Positions 1-11,054 are shown, numbered from the stretch's first letter. The stretch is 64,000 bases of DNA from Corallium rubrum (GCA_964035015.1 OZ036014.1:5616495-5680494), one strand, 5' to 3'. Numbers and translations are program-made. Notes: a model not told the origin generated them from the sequence alone.

Positions 1-768
1 TCCTAAAGCCTTTTCCTCTCCGCGACAATCGCCAAGTCAATGGCGGTAACTCTGCCTAAATTAACGAGCTGTTCCTGTTGCGGTGTCCCTGCCAGTTTTT
101 ATTATTATACTGTCAGTATTGTTTTCTTGTTTTGTTATCATATTATTGGTGTTTTTTTGTTTCTGAATTTATAAAAAAAACTAATAATTTAAAATAAAAT
201 TGGCATACGGCTCAAATTAAATTAAATTAAATTATAGACTATATTCTTTGAAGACTCTATCCTATCGTTTTCCCAGAGTGAATAAGTATTTTTAAATTTA
301 TATAAAGTTGAGCCATTTTGTGATTAATCATGCAATTTTGCAAACACAAAGTGTTCATAAGTTTCAAATAATAATTTCCCTAATCAATCATTTCATGCTC
401 TGTTCCTTATATAGTATTCTGGGCATGAAACGCCCCTAAGAACCACCGACTTCTATGATCTTTTTGTTTAGTAAAATGACTTGTCAATATCCTGTGATCT
501 TGTTATTCATTTATCGTTGCTACCTGTGACTGATAGTCATTAATCGTCACTCGTTGTACTCCGAATGAGTTGGAACAATGTCAGGATGATGTCTTATCAG
601 TTAACAGCCTCAACGTCTTGGTGAAAAGCTTTTTTAAAGCAAGGGATTAGCGTCAATTAGCGAACATCAAACTGCTGATATACACGCCGGGAAGATTTTG
701 ACGAACCCACGCAGTGAAAGGTGAATATAAAGTCTTTGTTATCTTCAATCTCAAACACGGCCAAATAA
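1..768. other. Intergenic, no gene seen
   Basis: AT-rich non-coding DNA with short AAATT runs near 215-235. No convincing ORF, RNA gene or repeat could be recognised before the SINE that follows. Confidence 0.6.
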
Positions 769-975
769 ACATAGCATATTCTAGGGATTTTTGGTGAAGG
801 AAAATTCGGGTGTAGAATATATACATTTTGAGACCAAACCGGGACCAGTTGCGAAAAATGCAACTACACAGGCCTTCCGGCAGGAATTGAAGCCACGACC
901 TTGCGATTCTAGTGCAATGCTCTGACCACTGAGCCACGGAGGCCGTTGCCGAGAGCTTGATCGCGAGTTCTGTAT
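769..975 (-). mobile_element. tRNA-derived SINE, copy 1
   Basis: On the minus strand a 74-nt tRNA-like head (871-944) has a cloverleaf-like layout: D-arm GGCTCAGTGGTCAGAGC, a 7-nt anticodon loop reading AGA, and a T-arm with loop TTCAATT. The acceptor stem is mismatched (GGCCTCC against GGAAGGCC). A tRNA-unrelated body runs leftward to about 769. The same head plus body recurs on the plus strand at 10660-10855. Two copies with a shared non-tRNA body make this a SINE rather than a tRNA gene. The A and B box regions could still serve RNA polymerase III. Confidence 0.8.
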
Positions 976-1043
976 ACATTAAGGTGGTAATGCCAGGAGA
1001 GAATTGAGTTTATTAGAAGTAATATTGGGCATTTCACTCGATT

Positions 1044-1103
1044 ACATAGCATATTCTAGGGATTTTTGGTGAAAGAAAATTCGAGTGTAGAATATATACA
1101 TTT
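1044..1103 (-). repeat. Duplicated 60-bp tail of the SINE
   Basis: This segment repeats 769-828 almost exactly, in the same orientation. It is the distal body of the tRNA-derived SINE without its head, either a 5'-truncated copy or a local duplication. Confidence 0.7.
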
Positions 1104-2011
1104 AATTGAACATACAATGAACAAATAAACGTACTTGTCTCGCCGAAGACTGGTTAGTTTCTTGGTTGGGGACAGATAAAATGATTCGTTTATACTACAA
1201 AATTTCAAGGGCTCGTTTTTCGGATTCCGATTTGATATTCAATACATAGCATACGTTCCAATCCCGTGTAGTGTTAAATAATTCAGAAAAGTGAGTTTGC
1301 CTAGAAGGACAGACGTAGGTCAGTTTTGTACGTATGAACAGATGTTTGTCTGCCGTTGCGGTCCTGGTGGCATGAACGCTGTTTATGTTAGTTTAACGTT
1401 TTTAAAATCCGTTCATAATTATTTTAACCCCCTAAGTCCAACATCAAATCATCTTGCATTAATTATTTCAACAGCTCTACTCCAAGTCACGAGCTTGAGT
1501 CTTGTGATTTCTGAATCCCCCTCGGGGAAGCGTGAAGGGAAATTTTCATTATTTTCCGTATTTTGTCATTTGCCGTGTACTGCAGCTGCTTGTAAAATAT
1601 TGTATTAAGCTTGTATGACGTATATCAGACGTTTGGTAGACGTCTGTTCATCAAGCTCAATTACTCAGAAAAGATTTCTGAGCCTCAGACAAGGTTCGGA
1701 CCTGCAACCTTCTAATGACCGGTTAGACGCTTTAACTTTTGAATTACTGAGGTTTGCAATGCATGGAGAGCTAAGCTTGTAAATTTATAGTCATTTCATA
1801 TGGAAAGCGTGAGTTACACGTATGGAGTGGTATGGAGCGTCGAAAACCATTCATTTGATATGTTCTCGCTTTCATTATAAGAAACCTATACAAAATACAT
1901 GTATACATGTTTCTACAGTTCTACTCTCAGTTATGTACATGTTTGTTAAAAAGTTGTTCGTCTAGGCCATGTCCAGCGTAGTCATGAGAAAGATTGTTAT
2001 ATTGTTGGGGG
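1104..2011. other. Intergenic, no gene seen
   Basis: Unique-looking DNA. An open frame at 1291-1608 has no recognisable protein character and no flanking splice or poly(A) context, so it is not called. Confidence 0.5.
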
Positions 2012-2516
2012 TGATGTGATTTGGGGGAGTGGTGGTGGCGGTGGTAGTGATAGTGGTGGTGATGATCGTGGTGGTTGTGATGGTGATGGCGGTGGTGACT
2101 GTGATGGTGGTCGTGATGGTGGTGACTGTGATGGTGGTCGTGATGGTGGTGACTGTGATGGTGGTCGTGATGGTGGTGACTGTGATGATGGTGGTCGTGA
2201 TGGTGGTGACTGTGATGATGGTGGTCGTGATGGTGGTGACTGTGATGATGGTGGTGACTGTGATGGTGGTGACAGTGTTGGTGGTGGCTGTGATGCTTGT
2301 CCTGATGAGTGGTGACTGTGGTGATGGTGGTCGTGATAGTGGTGGTGGTGGCTGTGATGGTGATGACGGTGGTGGTGACCGTGATGGTCATGATGGTGGT
2401 GACTGTGGTGGTGGAGGAGGTGATCGTGATGGTGGTAACGGTGACGGTGGTGCTGATGGCTGTGGTGATGGTGATGGTGGCTGTGGTGATGGTGGTCGTG
2501 ATGGTATGGCAGTTGT
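2012..2516. repeat. GGT/GAT trinucleotide satellite
   Basis: About 500 bp of imperfect GGTGAT-type triplets containing a higher-order unit of about 33-36 bp (GTGGTCGTGATGGTGGTGACT and variants). It is open in several frames on both strands, giving Met/Val-, Gly/Asp- or His-rich translations. That is a by-product of triplet repetition. Confidence 0.9.
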
Positions 2517-2825
2517 CTCGCTGTTGCTATTCTTATAATCCTTTCACTGGCAATCGTTTATTTCTGTACGATGAGGAACTAAAGTTTAAAGATCATTATT
2601 TCTTTATAAGTGATTTAAAGTGTTTGTTATCAGTTGCCATGGTTGCTCAGGAAACACTCTTTCGAGAATCAAGAAGGTTTATCAAATATTTACCATAAAT
2701 GTAAACCAGGAAACCACGGTCCTTGATTTAATAGCTATACGTTTTCATTTTCAAGTTTTCTTTGACACCTGTCTTCTCCCGCCCATATTAGTCTACAGAC
2801 TGAGTCATGACGTCTTAAAGAAGCA

Positions 2826-3171
2826 TACCGTAGAATCCCGAAAGTAGCGCCCCCCGCCCCCCCGAAAGTAACGCCCCCTGAAAGTAGCGGCCCCCAAGTC
2901 ATCGCTTGATTAACTCGAAAGTGTTAAGTTTCAACTATCAACGTACCAAAGTGTATAACAGTCAGAGTTGAAATGGCATAAGGAAAAACTAAAGCATATT
3001 AAATGTGGTAAATAGGAAGGAACAAAGAAGAATATTCCCACAGTATGTTAACGTATTTTACCACCCAAAATTAGCGGCCCCCCAAAAGTAGCGGCCCCCC
3101 AAAAGTAGCGGCCCCCAACAGCGGATAAAACCGAAAGTAAGGGGGGCCGCTACTTTCGGGATTCTACGGTA
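2826..3171. mobile_element. TA-flanked MITE (Tc1/mariner-like)
   Basis: Terminal inverted repeats of 22 nt (2828-2849 and 3148-3169, starting CCGTAGAATCCCGAAAGTAG) match perfectly and are flanked by TA on both sides. The interior has more GTAGCGGCCCCC repeats near each end and no coding capacity. TA target duplication with short TIRs is typical of non-autonomous Tc1/mariner elements; the family assignment is inference. Confidence 0.8.
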
Positions 3172-3281
3172 TAGTGATTAGAATGTGTGAGTGGATATAT
3201 TGAAAATAGTAAACACTCGTACTTGTGTTTTGCGAAATATTCATATCACCCCGGGACTGGGCATGTATAGCATATAGCACA

Positions 3282-3389
3282 TTAACTCATTCCTGTCCTA
3301 GGGCTTCCCCAGAGGTGAATAAAATCGTCTGGCGTTGGCTAGAATAAAGTACTATAAAGACCGATTCGGACATGCAGTAAAGAGTTAAA
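3282..3389. repeat. Dispersed CTGGCGTTAG-type repeat
   Basis: The ends are imperfect inverted repeats around TTAACTC/GAGTTAA, and the core carries AATAAAATCGTCTGGCGTTGGC. Relatives occur at about 4080-4110, 6827-6905, 43263-43535 and more weakly at 47210-47300. It is a dispersed non-coding family of unknown class. Confidence 0.5.
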
Positions 3390-3446
3390 TCAAACTGCAG
3401 TATAATCCTAGTGTATACTGACATGCAAACTATAGGAAACTATAAT

Positions 3447-3583
3447 AAAAGTAGCGTGCTGCGTAGGCAGTGTTGAAACAACAATCGAAATATAGTTATA
3501 ATGTTTGATATACTGCTGAAACAGAGAACGTAGGAGTCCAACGTTTCGAGCGAAGGACCTTCGTCAGACCGAGAAACGTGGAA
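3447..3583. repeat. GTAGCGTGCTGCGTAGGCAGT element, copy 1
   Basis: This stretch matches 15884-15990 over most of its length, including the GAGAACGTAGGAGTC block and the ACGTTTC-AGCGAA block. A shorter copy lies at 12107-12157. It is a dispersed element whose 15.9-kb copy has a perfect foldback. Confidence 0.7.
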
Positions 3584-4855
3584 AGGAAATTATAGTTATA
3601 TGTTGTTAACTTGTTATATATAGGATAGTTATATAGATTTTAATCTATACAAACTCTTCCTGTTTTCAACATTATTTTTAATAAAGACAGAAAACACAAA
3701 TGAAATTGCATTTTCCAAATTCTAAGAGCAGCTGTAGAAGTTGAGTTGCCGTCACGTATAGTCGTAGATGACATTATCTTTATAAATATTGTGAACATTA
3801 GGAATGGTTACATATTTCAATTACGACATGCAACACGAATGCGTTCGTCAAACTAAATTCACGATCATAAAGAACGGCTATACTTTTTTAGACTGTGTTT
3901 GCCAGTTGAACAACCACGTACTGACGTACAATGTATTTGTAAACCATATCGTGGTATATCTGTAATTCGATAGTTGGGCGTCTCGCAGGTCAACAGAAGG
4001 TTACGGAATCAAACTAAGTGGTACTTGTATGATTAAAACTCTATTCTATTCACATATATCTTTAGTGTTTTATATATGCCTAACGCCAGACGATTTTATT
4101 CACCTCTCAGAAAAGCCTAGTTGAGTTAAGATTTCAAACGTCAGTTCTGTATTTGAGCCTCCTATCAGCCATCAGAAGGTTACATACGTGTTGTACACCG
4201 TATATTATAAGTAAGTTATATCAACCTTTGCCCTGCTTCTATATAGGCTCGGCAACTCAAACGTTAGAGCGTCTCTCTGGTTACTAAGTTACGACGTTTT
4301 TCGTTTGATCGGCACATTCGTCTATCGCCAATGATCATATATGTCTGTTTTTTGTTTCTTTGTGTTGTTTTTATTTGCCGAATCATTATTATACTGTTGT
4401 TGTTTAATATATATATATATATATATAAACCATATATCCTTGTGAGAGCAATTGCTTGTGTTGTCTTTGGAACATTCTCCGAGTCGCCCGGAGCTAGTAG
4501 AGCTTGCCGGCTGCGTCGGTGCAGATCGCGGAGCTATAATCAGACGAAATCTCCAACAGAGTCAAAAAGCCACCGGAATGACACCTCACTAAACCTCAGC
4601 TGTAGATATTTAGCGATGACAGATGACTTTTTTATCTCCCCATTGCCGTTCAACAAATATTTTTTCAAACGGAATGTTCCAAACGACGTTTAGTCATTCC
4701 TGCTTCTAGTTTTAAACCGGTGTTCCCCGAAATTAGTTTTTGTGCTTTGTTTTGAATATCTGGCGTGGATTTCGCTTCCCATAATGTATTTTAAGCGCAA
4801 TTATATTCACTGATTGAGGTCATGTGAGGTCAGTAGGTAAGGTAATCAAATATAC
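3584..4855. other. Intergenic upstream of gene A
   Basis: Mostly featureless apart from a short (TA)n run at 4405-4427 and a fragment of the CTGGCGTTAG family near 4080. It may include the promoter or a 5' untranslated exon of gene A, but no element can be placed with confidence. Confidence 0.4.
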
Positions 4856-4921
4856 ATGACTCGGTTTGGCTGTCAGAGACGTTCTTCCTGTCTGCTGAAC
4901 TTGTGCATAAACGCTCTTTTG

Positions 4922-4933
4922 TTTTGTCAACAG
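4922..4933 (+). promoter_or_regulatory. Probable 3' splice site before gene A exon
   Basis: A pyrimidine-rich stretch ends in CAG at 4931-4933, 57 nt before the chosen ATG. The position fits an intron in the 5' untranslated region. Confidence 0.45.
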
Positions 4934-4990
4934 ACGGTCCACGAGACAACGAGACTTTGGAAACGGCTAGCTTGGTCGACTTCAGTCATC

Positions 4991-6208
4991 ATGGAAGACG
5001 ATACCAAGCAACGAAGCGATGGAGAACGGGAAATTATCGAGGCAACGACGTTCATGAGGGAGAAGGCAGAACTGATGCAAGGTTTTATGGAGGAGGAGAA
5101 GCGATTAGAATTAGTCCACAGGGAAGAAATGAACGAACTTGTGCGTAATCTTGAACGCGAGAAGGAAAAAATGAAACAAGCGTTCGAATACGAGAAACAG
5201 GAACAGCGGAAGGGTTTCGAAAACGAAAAAGATAAAATCCGACGGGAATTTCAGGGCGAGAAACACGTTCTACAACAAGCTTTTGAAGACGATCGGATCA
5301 ATTTAGTTCACCGACATGAAGAGGAATTAACGAATCTGAAGGAGAGCTTTGAACAGGAGAAAGAGGAAATTCGTGAAGGGTTTGAACAACAGATGAGGAG
5401 CCGCGAGGAGATGTTTCTTTTAGAGAAAAGGAATTTAGAAGAGAGACTACATATCGAGATTGAGCGTGTGGCGGAGATTGAAGGAGAGCTGAAGCAGATT
5501 TTATTAACGGCGTTCAGTCAACTGGGACAGTTATATGAAGACGAGGGGGCAAGAATTGCGAATGAGGTGGCCTGTGATCAAGTAGAAGCCGATCAAGACT
5601 TAAAGGTGTCGAACAGACAAAAGGCAGACCTTACAGTTACAAGCAGCCGTCGAAAACAGTCAGGGCCGCGCGATAGCCACGAAGCGACCGAGATGGGTAG
5701 CATATTGACAAAATGCCGCGCGGCTATCGAACGAGAGTTTAGTTTAGAAATGTACGAAATGGAACATAGGTTTCGACAACAGAAAAGCGATCTCATGGAG
5801 ATCTTTAAACTAGAGAAGCGCGAATTTGAGCGCAAAATGAAACGAGATAAACGCGAGCTCGAACGTGAATACGAAGCGAGATACGCGAAACGGATCCAAC
5901 AGGAAAGATTAAAATTCGACGCGGCCATTCAGGGTTACGAGAACGACATCGCTTTGCTCAAATACCAGAAAGAGAGGCTTGAGAACGAGTTTGGAATGGA
6001 AATGGAGAAACTAAAACTAAGACACGAGCGACAAAGGGTCGAGACGGAGAAGAGAGTCTTGCGGGAAAAACGTGAACTGCGACAGCTGTTGGAGACTGAA
6101 TATAAAGTGAATTTAGCACAGGAAAAGGGTCGCTTGGAATGGTTTGTACGGAAACTCCAAGGAAAGGAGGAGTTTGCTCAAACAAACAGCATTCTCAGAG
6201 AAACATAA
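4991..6208 (+). CDS. Gene A: 405-residue coiled-coil protein
   Basis: The first ATG in a strong context (ATC-ATG-G) is at 4991. The frame is open further upstream, but a likely 3' splice site (TTTTGTCAACAG) ends at 4933, so the upstream part is probably 5' untranslated or intronic. Residues about 10-173 form a charged coiled coil with Phe at 11-residue spacing (AFEYEK, GFENEK, EFQGEK, AFEDD, then SFEQEK, GFEQQM). A polar linker spans about 175-235. A second coiled coil spans about 240-398 and is very rich in Arg, Lys and Glu. No signal peptide, membrane segment or catalytic motif is seen. The second coil resembles the C-terminal modules of genes B and C (KFDAAIQGYENDI against KFEATMAALRREV). 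I do not recognise a named family. A structural role through coiled-coil dimerisation is inferred. Additional 5' exons remain possible. Confidence 0.8.
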   Translation: MEDDTKQRSDGEREIIEATTFMREKAELMQGFMEEEKRLELVHREEMNELVRNLEREKEKMKQAFEYEKQEQRKGFENEKDKIRREFQGEKHVLQQAFEDDRINLVHRHEEELTNLKESFEQEKEEIREGFEQQMRSREEMFLLEKRNLEERLHIEIERVAEIEGELKQILLTAFSQLGQLYEDEGARIANEVACDQVEADQDLKVSNRQKADLTVTSSRRKQSGPRDSHEATEMGSILTKCRAAIEREFSLEMYEMEHRFRQQKSDLMEIFKLEKREFERKMKRDKRELEREYEARYAKRIQQERLKFDAAIQGYENDIALLKYQKERLENEFGMEMEKLKLRHERQRVETEKRVLREKRELRQLLETEYKVNLAQEKGRLEWFVRKLQGKEEFAQTNSILRET

Positions 6209-6567
6209 GGACTATATCTAGCACACATTAGTCTGTCCGTATTGCCGTCTGCGTATACTTTTGTGTACGACGGCGGGAGTCAAATGGGACAGACTTTAGT
6301 TAATTTTTAATGAGGTATCACACGATCTAGTAATTTCTGATAGATAATATTTTCATTCAGGCATCGATTTTCTTCTTCAACTAAAATTGGACGACCCAAG
6401 TTATCTAAATTCACAGACAAATTTCCCGAATATCGGACTCACGGCGACGATTCGTTGATTAGTGAGAAGCTTCCAGAGCTCGTCAAAGAGACGATTAGTA
6501 TTCAATATGTTTATTAAAATGGGTTAAAGAGTTTGCTTGTTAATGACAGTGTGGGAATTGACAAAGA

Positions 6568-6573
6568 AATAAA
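6568..6573 (+). terminator. Candidate poly(A) signal of gene A
   Basis: AATAAA lies 360 bp after the gene A stop codon, with no closer canonical hexamer noticed. It is plausible but unproven. Confidence 0.4.
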
Positions 6574-7146
6574 TACAGCACCCCTAGGATTCAATATAAA
6601 TATATATAACCTACTGGGGGATACACAGAGCTCCCATGAAAGCGCTGGGTTATTCCATAGCGCAAATGCAATACATCGAGTTTACTTTGATTATAGCTCG
6701 TTGGGTGTGCTCAATGCAGTGAAGAATGGAGACTGAGTGTCCCCGCGGGAATCTTTATTCATTGATATTTGTATAACACACGAAGCTATCGTATATGTTC
6801 TCTAATGAATTTACCGCGGGTGCTTTAACCCTCTCAGCCATGAATTCCCTTGTAGTATTTTATTCCAGCTAGCAAGGGTGGAGAAAATAATTTTATTCCT
6901 GGGAGCACGTTTTAAAGTTTAAAACTTTTCTGCAGACTTGCAGGGTATGTTTAATTGAACCAATGCCCCGTATTGAGCGTTATTTAAAATTAAGACTGAA
7001 AATTTCCTGTGTGCGGCGCTCACTTGCTCGACTATATTTTCCTCCGCTGCCAGCTAGCCTGGTCAATCGTGTTTATTACATGGGGGAAACGCTGCCCGAT
7101 TATTGATTCATTCGTGACAGCGCGGACGGCTCTTGCAGACCGTAAC
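6574..7146. other. Intergenic, no gene seen
   Basis: Contains a fragment (about 6827-6905) of the CTGGCGTTAG-type dispersed family and otherwise nothing recognisable. Confidence 0.45.
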
Positions 7147-7678
7147 AACTAACAAGAATAACAGCAACTACGACTACAATAACATCAACAACAACAACAA
7201 CAACAACAAAAATACCAAAAACATCATCAACAACATCAACATCAACATCAACAGAACAACAACAACAGAATAACAACAACAACAACAACAACAACAACAG
7301 CAGCAGCAGCAGCAGCAGCAACAACACCAACATCAACATCAACAGAACAACAACAACACCAACATTGATCAACAGAACAACAACAACAACAACAGCAACA
7401 ACAACAGCGACAACAACAACATCAATATCACCACCACCAACACCAACAACAGCAACAACATCAACAACAACAACATCAATACCACCACCAACAGCAACAA
7501 CAACAACCGCACCAACACCAACAACAACAGCAACAACACCACCACCATCAACAACAACACTACTACCACCAACATCATTATCAACAACAACATCAACATC
7601 ATTAACAACAACACCAACATCAACAGCAGCAGCAACAGCGACGTCGACGACAACAGCAACAGCAGCAGCAGCAACAAT
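7147..7678. repeat. CAA/ACA trinucleotide array
   Basis: About 530 bp of AAC/CAA triplets interrupted by CAT, CAG and CCA triplets. The frames read as Thr-rich on the plus strand and Leu/Val-rich on the minus strand. Both are repeat artefacts. Confidence 0.9.
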
Positions 7679-8287
7679 AGTCTGACTGATGAACTTGTGG
7701 CCTTCTGTCAGTTGCCGCAGACTGCCATAGACTGAGAGGTGACGAACTGCAAGGGAATTGGGCGCTAGATAGTTTACACTTAACCTCTTAACTTCGGAAT
7801 GAGCTTAACTCCGCGTGAATGTCATCCAGTGCCAGCGTGCAGTCTGTAAACTCTGAACGCAGACTAATGTAATTAGACGAGGAACATTTTGTAATGTTTC
7901 TTCACTCCAGGCGAAAATGGCACTGTGATGTGTTAACTGATTTTTGAAACGCCATACTGTTTTTCAACTAATAGTGCAAGTTTTTTGAAGAATAGACAAG
8001 CATGTTTCGCATTTTTTTCAAGTTCACTGGATGTCTCTAATATCTTTTTTTGAGAGTCAAATTATGATTGAAAACTCATGAAATTATGATTGAAAAGTTG
8101 ATCACAACCGAACAAGGTGGCAAAATGAGACAAACAAAGGCTACCACCAAGTGATTAGAATCAAATATATCTACGTTCTATACTCGCAGATTCGAGTCCG
8201 GTTCGATGCAGTTATCATATTAAAATTTCACCTTGTCGCATGTGGAAAGAGTGCACCCATGCAGTTTGACTCTACCAAATGCCACAG
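7679..8287. other. Intergenic, no gene seen
   Basis: No supported ORF or RNA gene. The right edge runs into the 120-bp satellite. Confidence 0.5.
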
Positions 8288-9222
8288 GTTTTCTGTAGTA
8301 ATTACACTGGACCAATGCGAGATGGTCTTTGCTGGACCTCTAGGGAGAACAGTTTAGATATGACTAATAGGGTTATCCAGTATAAATAAAGTTTAGTTTA
8401 CTCTGGTTTCCTCCTGTGGTAACACTGGACCAATGAGGGATGGTTCTTGCTGGACCTCTAGGAAGAACAGTTTAGATATGACTGATAGACTTATATCCAG
8501 TATAAATAAAGTTTAGTTTACTCTGGTTTCCTCCTGTAGTAACTGGATCAATGAGGGATGGTTCTTACTGGACCTCTAGGAAGAACAGTTTAGATATGAC
8601 TGATAGGGTTATCCAGTATAAATAAAGTTTAGTTTACTCTGGTTTCCTCCTGTGGTAACACTGGACCAATGAGGGATGGTTCTTGCTGGACCTCTAGGAA
8701 GAACAGTTTAGATATGACTGATAGAGTTATCCAGTATAATTAAGTAAAGTTAGTTTAGTTTACTCTGGTTTTCTTCTGTAGTAACACTGGACCAATGAGG
8801 GATGGTTCTTACTGGACCTCTAGGAAGAACAGTTTAGATATGACTAATAGGGTTATCCAGTATAAATAAAGTTTAGTTTACTCTGGTTTCCTCCTGTAGT
8901 AACACTGGACCGACGAGGGACGGTCCTTAATGGACCTCTAGGGAGAGCAGTTTAGATATATGACTGATAGAGTTGTCCAGTATAAATAAAGTTAGTTTAG
9001 TTTCCTTTGGTTTCCTTCTGTAGTAACACTGGACCAATTAGGGATGGTTCTTACTGGACCTCTAGGAAGAACAGTTTAGATATGACTGATAGAGTTATCC
9101 AGTATAAATAAAGTTAGTTTAGTTTACTCTGGTTTCCTCCTGTAGTAACACTCTGGACCTCTAGGGAGAACAGTTTAGATGACTGATAGAGTTATCCAGT
9201 ATAAATAAAATTAGTTTAGTTT
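8288..9222. repeat. Satellite of about 120 bp, eight copies
   Basis: Roughly eight head-to-tail units of 115-125 bp share ACACTGGACCAATGAGGGA, GGACCTCTAGGAAGAACAGT and GTTATCCAGTATAAATAAAG. The last unit is truncated. A further diverged unit lies at 9596-9705, beyond an inserted foldback element, so the array was once continuous. Confidence 0.9.
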
Positions 9223-9232
9223 AGTATGTAAT

Positions 9233-9373
9233 ATGTAAAGGCCGGCAATGAGGACTAGACCGGATTTTCAAGTACGAGGAATTCGTTCCATGCAGTCCGA
9301 GGCGAAGCCGCGCACTGCAACGAATTCCGAGTACTTGAAAACCCGGTCTGGTCCGAATTGGAGGCCTTTACAT
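9233..9373. mobile_element. Foldback/MITE inside the 120-bp satellite
   Basis: Inverted ends ATGTAAAGGCC (9233-9243) and GGCCTTTACAT (9363-9373) enclose further inverted blocks (GAATTCGTT and AACGAATTC; AGTACTTGAAAA and TTTTCAAGTAC). The whole stretch can fold into one long hairpin. It sits between satellite units. Confidence 0.7.
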
Positions 9374-9459
9374 GACTTCTCAAAATCACTTAGTGTATTC
9401 CCAAAATGAATTAGTGCATTAGTAATTAGTGTATGGATGAATAACCGATTGTGTGAAGT

Positions 9460-9489
9460 AATATTTCAAGTCCAAGGACTTGAAATATT
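9460..9489. repeat. 30-bp near-perfect palindrome
   Basis: Fourteen-nt arms starting AATATTTCAAGTCC surround a 2-nt centre, and a similar inverted block follows immediately to about 9530. It probably belongs to the same inserted element as 9233-9373. Confidence 0.6.
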
Positions 9490-9595
9490 ATTTCCAGTCC
9501 TTGGACTAGAAATAATATTTCAAGTCTCCCTGCACGTAGTGCAATTCAGCGCTTCTGATTGATTGATTATCTCATGAATTATTAATGAGTTTGAG

Positions 9596-9705
9596 AAAGT
9601 TTCTTCTTGTAGTAAAAGAGACTGAGAGTTCTTGCTGGACCTTTAGGAAGAACAGTTTAGATATATAACAGCTATCCATAAGGTTATCCAGTATGAACAA
9701 GTGAA
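9596..9705. repeat. Detached unit of the 120-bp satellite
   Basis: Contains TTCTTGCTGGACC, AGGAAGAACAGTTTAGATAT and GGTTATCCAGTAT in the same order as the main array, with extra divergence. Confidence 0.7.
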
Positions 9706-9810
9706 ATTAGTGTAGATTTTAGTAACATCAGCTAAAAAAACAAACTAGAGCTATGCCATGCATTAAGCAGATAATTATTGGTATGTTTGAACTGACCTTT
9801 GCAATAGAAC

Positions 9811-9962
9811 TACAGTAAAAACCCACTAACAAGAACCTACACTTTACCAAATCAGCCTGGAGTAGGTTCTTATATTCTTATATATTCTTATATTAATAAA
9901 TTCTTAATTTCAGTCTGAGGTTCTTAATAGTGGTAGGTTCTTCTTAGCGGGTTTTTACTGTA
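9811..9962. mobile_element. TA-flanked MITE, CAGTAAAAACCC ends
   Basis: Inverted ends CAGTAAAAACCC (9813-9824) and GGGTTTTTACTG (9949-9960) are flanked by TA on both sides. More inverted sequence (AAGAACCTAC/GTAGGTTCTT) lies inside. The layout is that of a non-autonomous Tc1/mariner-type element with no coding capacity. Confidence 0.8.
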
Positions 9963-10091
9963 TATATACAGAAGTCAGTTTTTAGTCATTTTATAATATA
10001 TTCTGATGTATGGCTTATTTTAATTCAATTTTCAGGTTTCAACTCTGGCTACAGTCTTCTGTACTATACAGATATAGCAAAACATACAAGC

Positions 10092-10285
10092 TTATTCGCT
10101 AAAGAACATTCCGATACCATCACAAGATGCTTATTTAAGAAACATGATAGAAAAGCAATTGACGTAAGCATCTCAACCAATTTAAGACAGCGCCGAATCG
10201 AAAATCTTCACCCGCCTGAAGATCGCCCAGCGTGAAACTGACAGTAGCGACCATCAAGATTTGAGGTAAACCCACTTATTGTATT
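10092..10285 (+). repeat. Direct repeat of about 195 bp, copy 1
   Basis: Matches 10438-10634 almost base for base, starting TTATTCGCTAAAGAACATTC. The two copies lie 346 bp apart. Confidence 0.85.
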
Positions 10286-10437
10286 TTCGCTCTATCTTTA
10301 CGGTATTGAGCACTTTTCGACATTTCGCGAACAACACTTTGTTTGTTTGAATATAATTGCACCTGTATACAGCAGTTGTGCACTTTCGTTTGCGTATAAA
10401 CCGTACCTTAAGTTAAGATGAGAAAATTTCGATTCGA

Positions 10438-10627
10438 TTATTCGCTAAAGAACATTCCGATACCATCACAAGATGCTTATTTGAGAAACATGATAGAAAA
10501 GCATTGACGTAAGCATCTCAACCAATTTAAGACAGCGTCGAATCGAAAATCTTCACCCGCCTGAAGATCGCCCAGCGTGACGTGAAACTGACAGTAGCGA
10601 CCATCAAGATTTGAGGTAAACCCACTT

Positions 10628-10634
<7 letters not shown>
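10438..10634 (+). repeat. Direct repeat of about 195 bp, copy 2
   Basis: Differs from copy 1 by a few substitutions, a 1-nt loss and a short CGTGA insertion. It runs directly into a (TA)n tract at 10632-10663. Confidence 0.85.

Positions 10635-10663
<29 letters not shown>
10632..10663. repeat. (TA)n microsatellite
   Basis: A perfect TA run separates the direct repeat from the SINE. Confidence 0.9.
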
Positions 10664-10668
<5 letters not shown>

Positions 10669-10855
10669 CTCGCGATCATGCTCTCGGCAACGGCCTCCGT
10701 GGCTCAGTGGTCAGAGCATTGCACTAGAATCGCAAGGTCGTGGGTTCAATTCCTGCCGGAAGGCCTGTGTAGTTGCATTTTTCGCAACTGGTCCCGGTTT
10801 GGTCTTAAAATGTATGATATTCTACACTCGAATTTTCCTTCACCAAAAATCCCTT
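10664..10855 (+). mobile_element. tRNA-derived SINE, copy 2
   Basis: The tRNA-like head at 10692-10765 (74 nt, anticodon loop AGA) is followed by the same body as copy 1, including TTTTCGCAACTGGTCCCGGT and CACCAAAAATCCC at the distal end. The 5' leader ACTCGCGATCATGCTCTCGG is also shared with copy 1, so the element begins before the tRNA-like part. Confidence 0.8.
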
Positions 10856-11054
10856 GAACATATTTTTTAATACGTGTAAGCCTTTCGTCCACACGTAAAC
10901 GATAAAAACAGTCATCGAAAACGCTGGATATTTTGAAAAAAGTGGATATTTTCTTTTGAAAAGTGGATATAATTTTGGAAACACCGTTTACACGTTATCG
11001 TGTGGACGGCATAAACTTATATTCTCGTATAAACGCTTTTCAGCAACAGACTAA

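Noticed and set aside
871-944. Functional tRNA gene
   Set aside because: The acceptor stem is mismatched, and the tRNA-like part is joined to a body repeated at 10692-10855, as in a SINE.
2029-2538. Met/Val-rich or His-rich protein
   Set aside because: All frames come from a GGT/GAT triplet satellite without splice sites or a conserved start.
8288-9222. CRISPR-like array
   Set aside because: Whole 120-bp units repeat head to tail without unique spacers, and the context is a eukaryotic genome.
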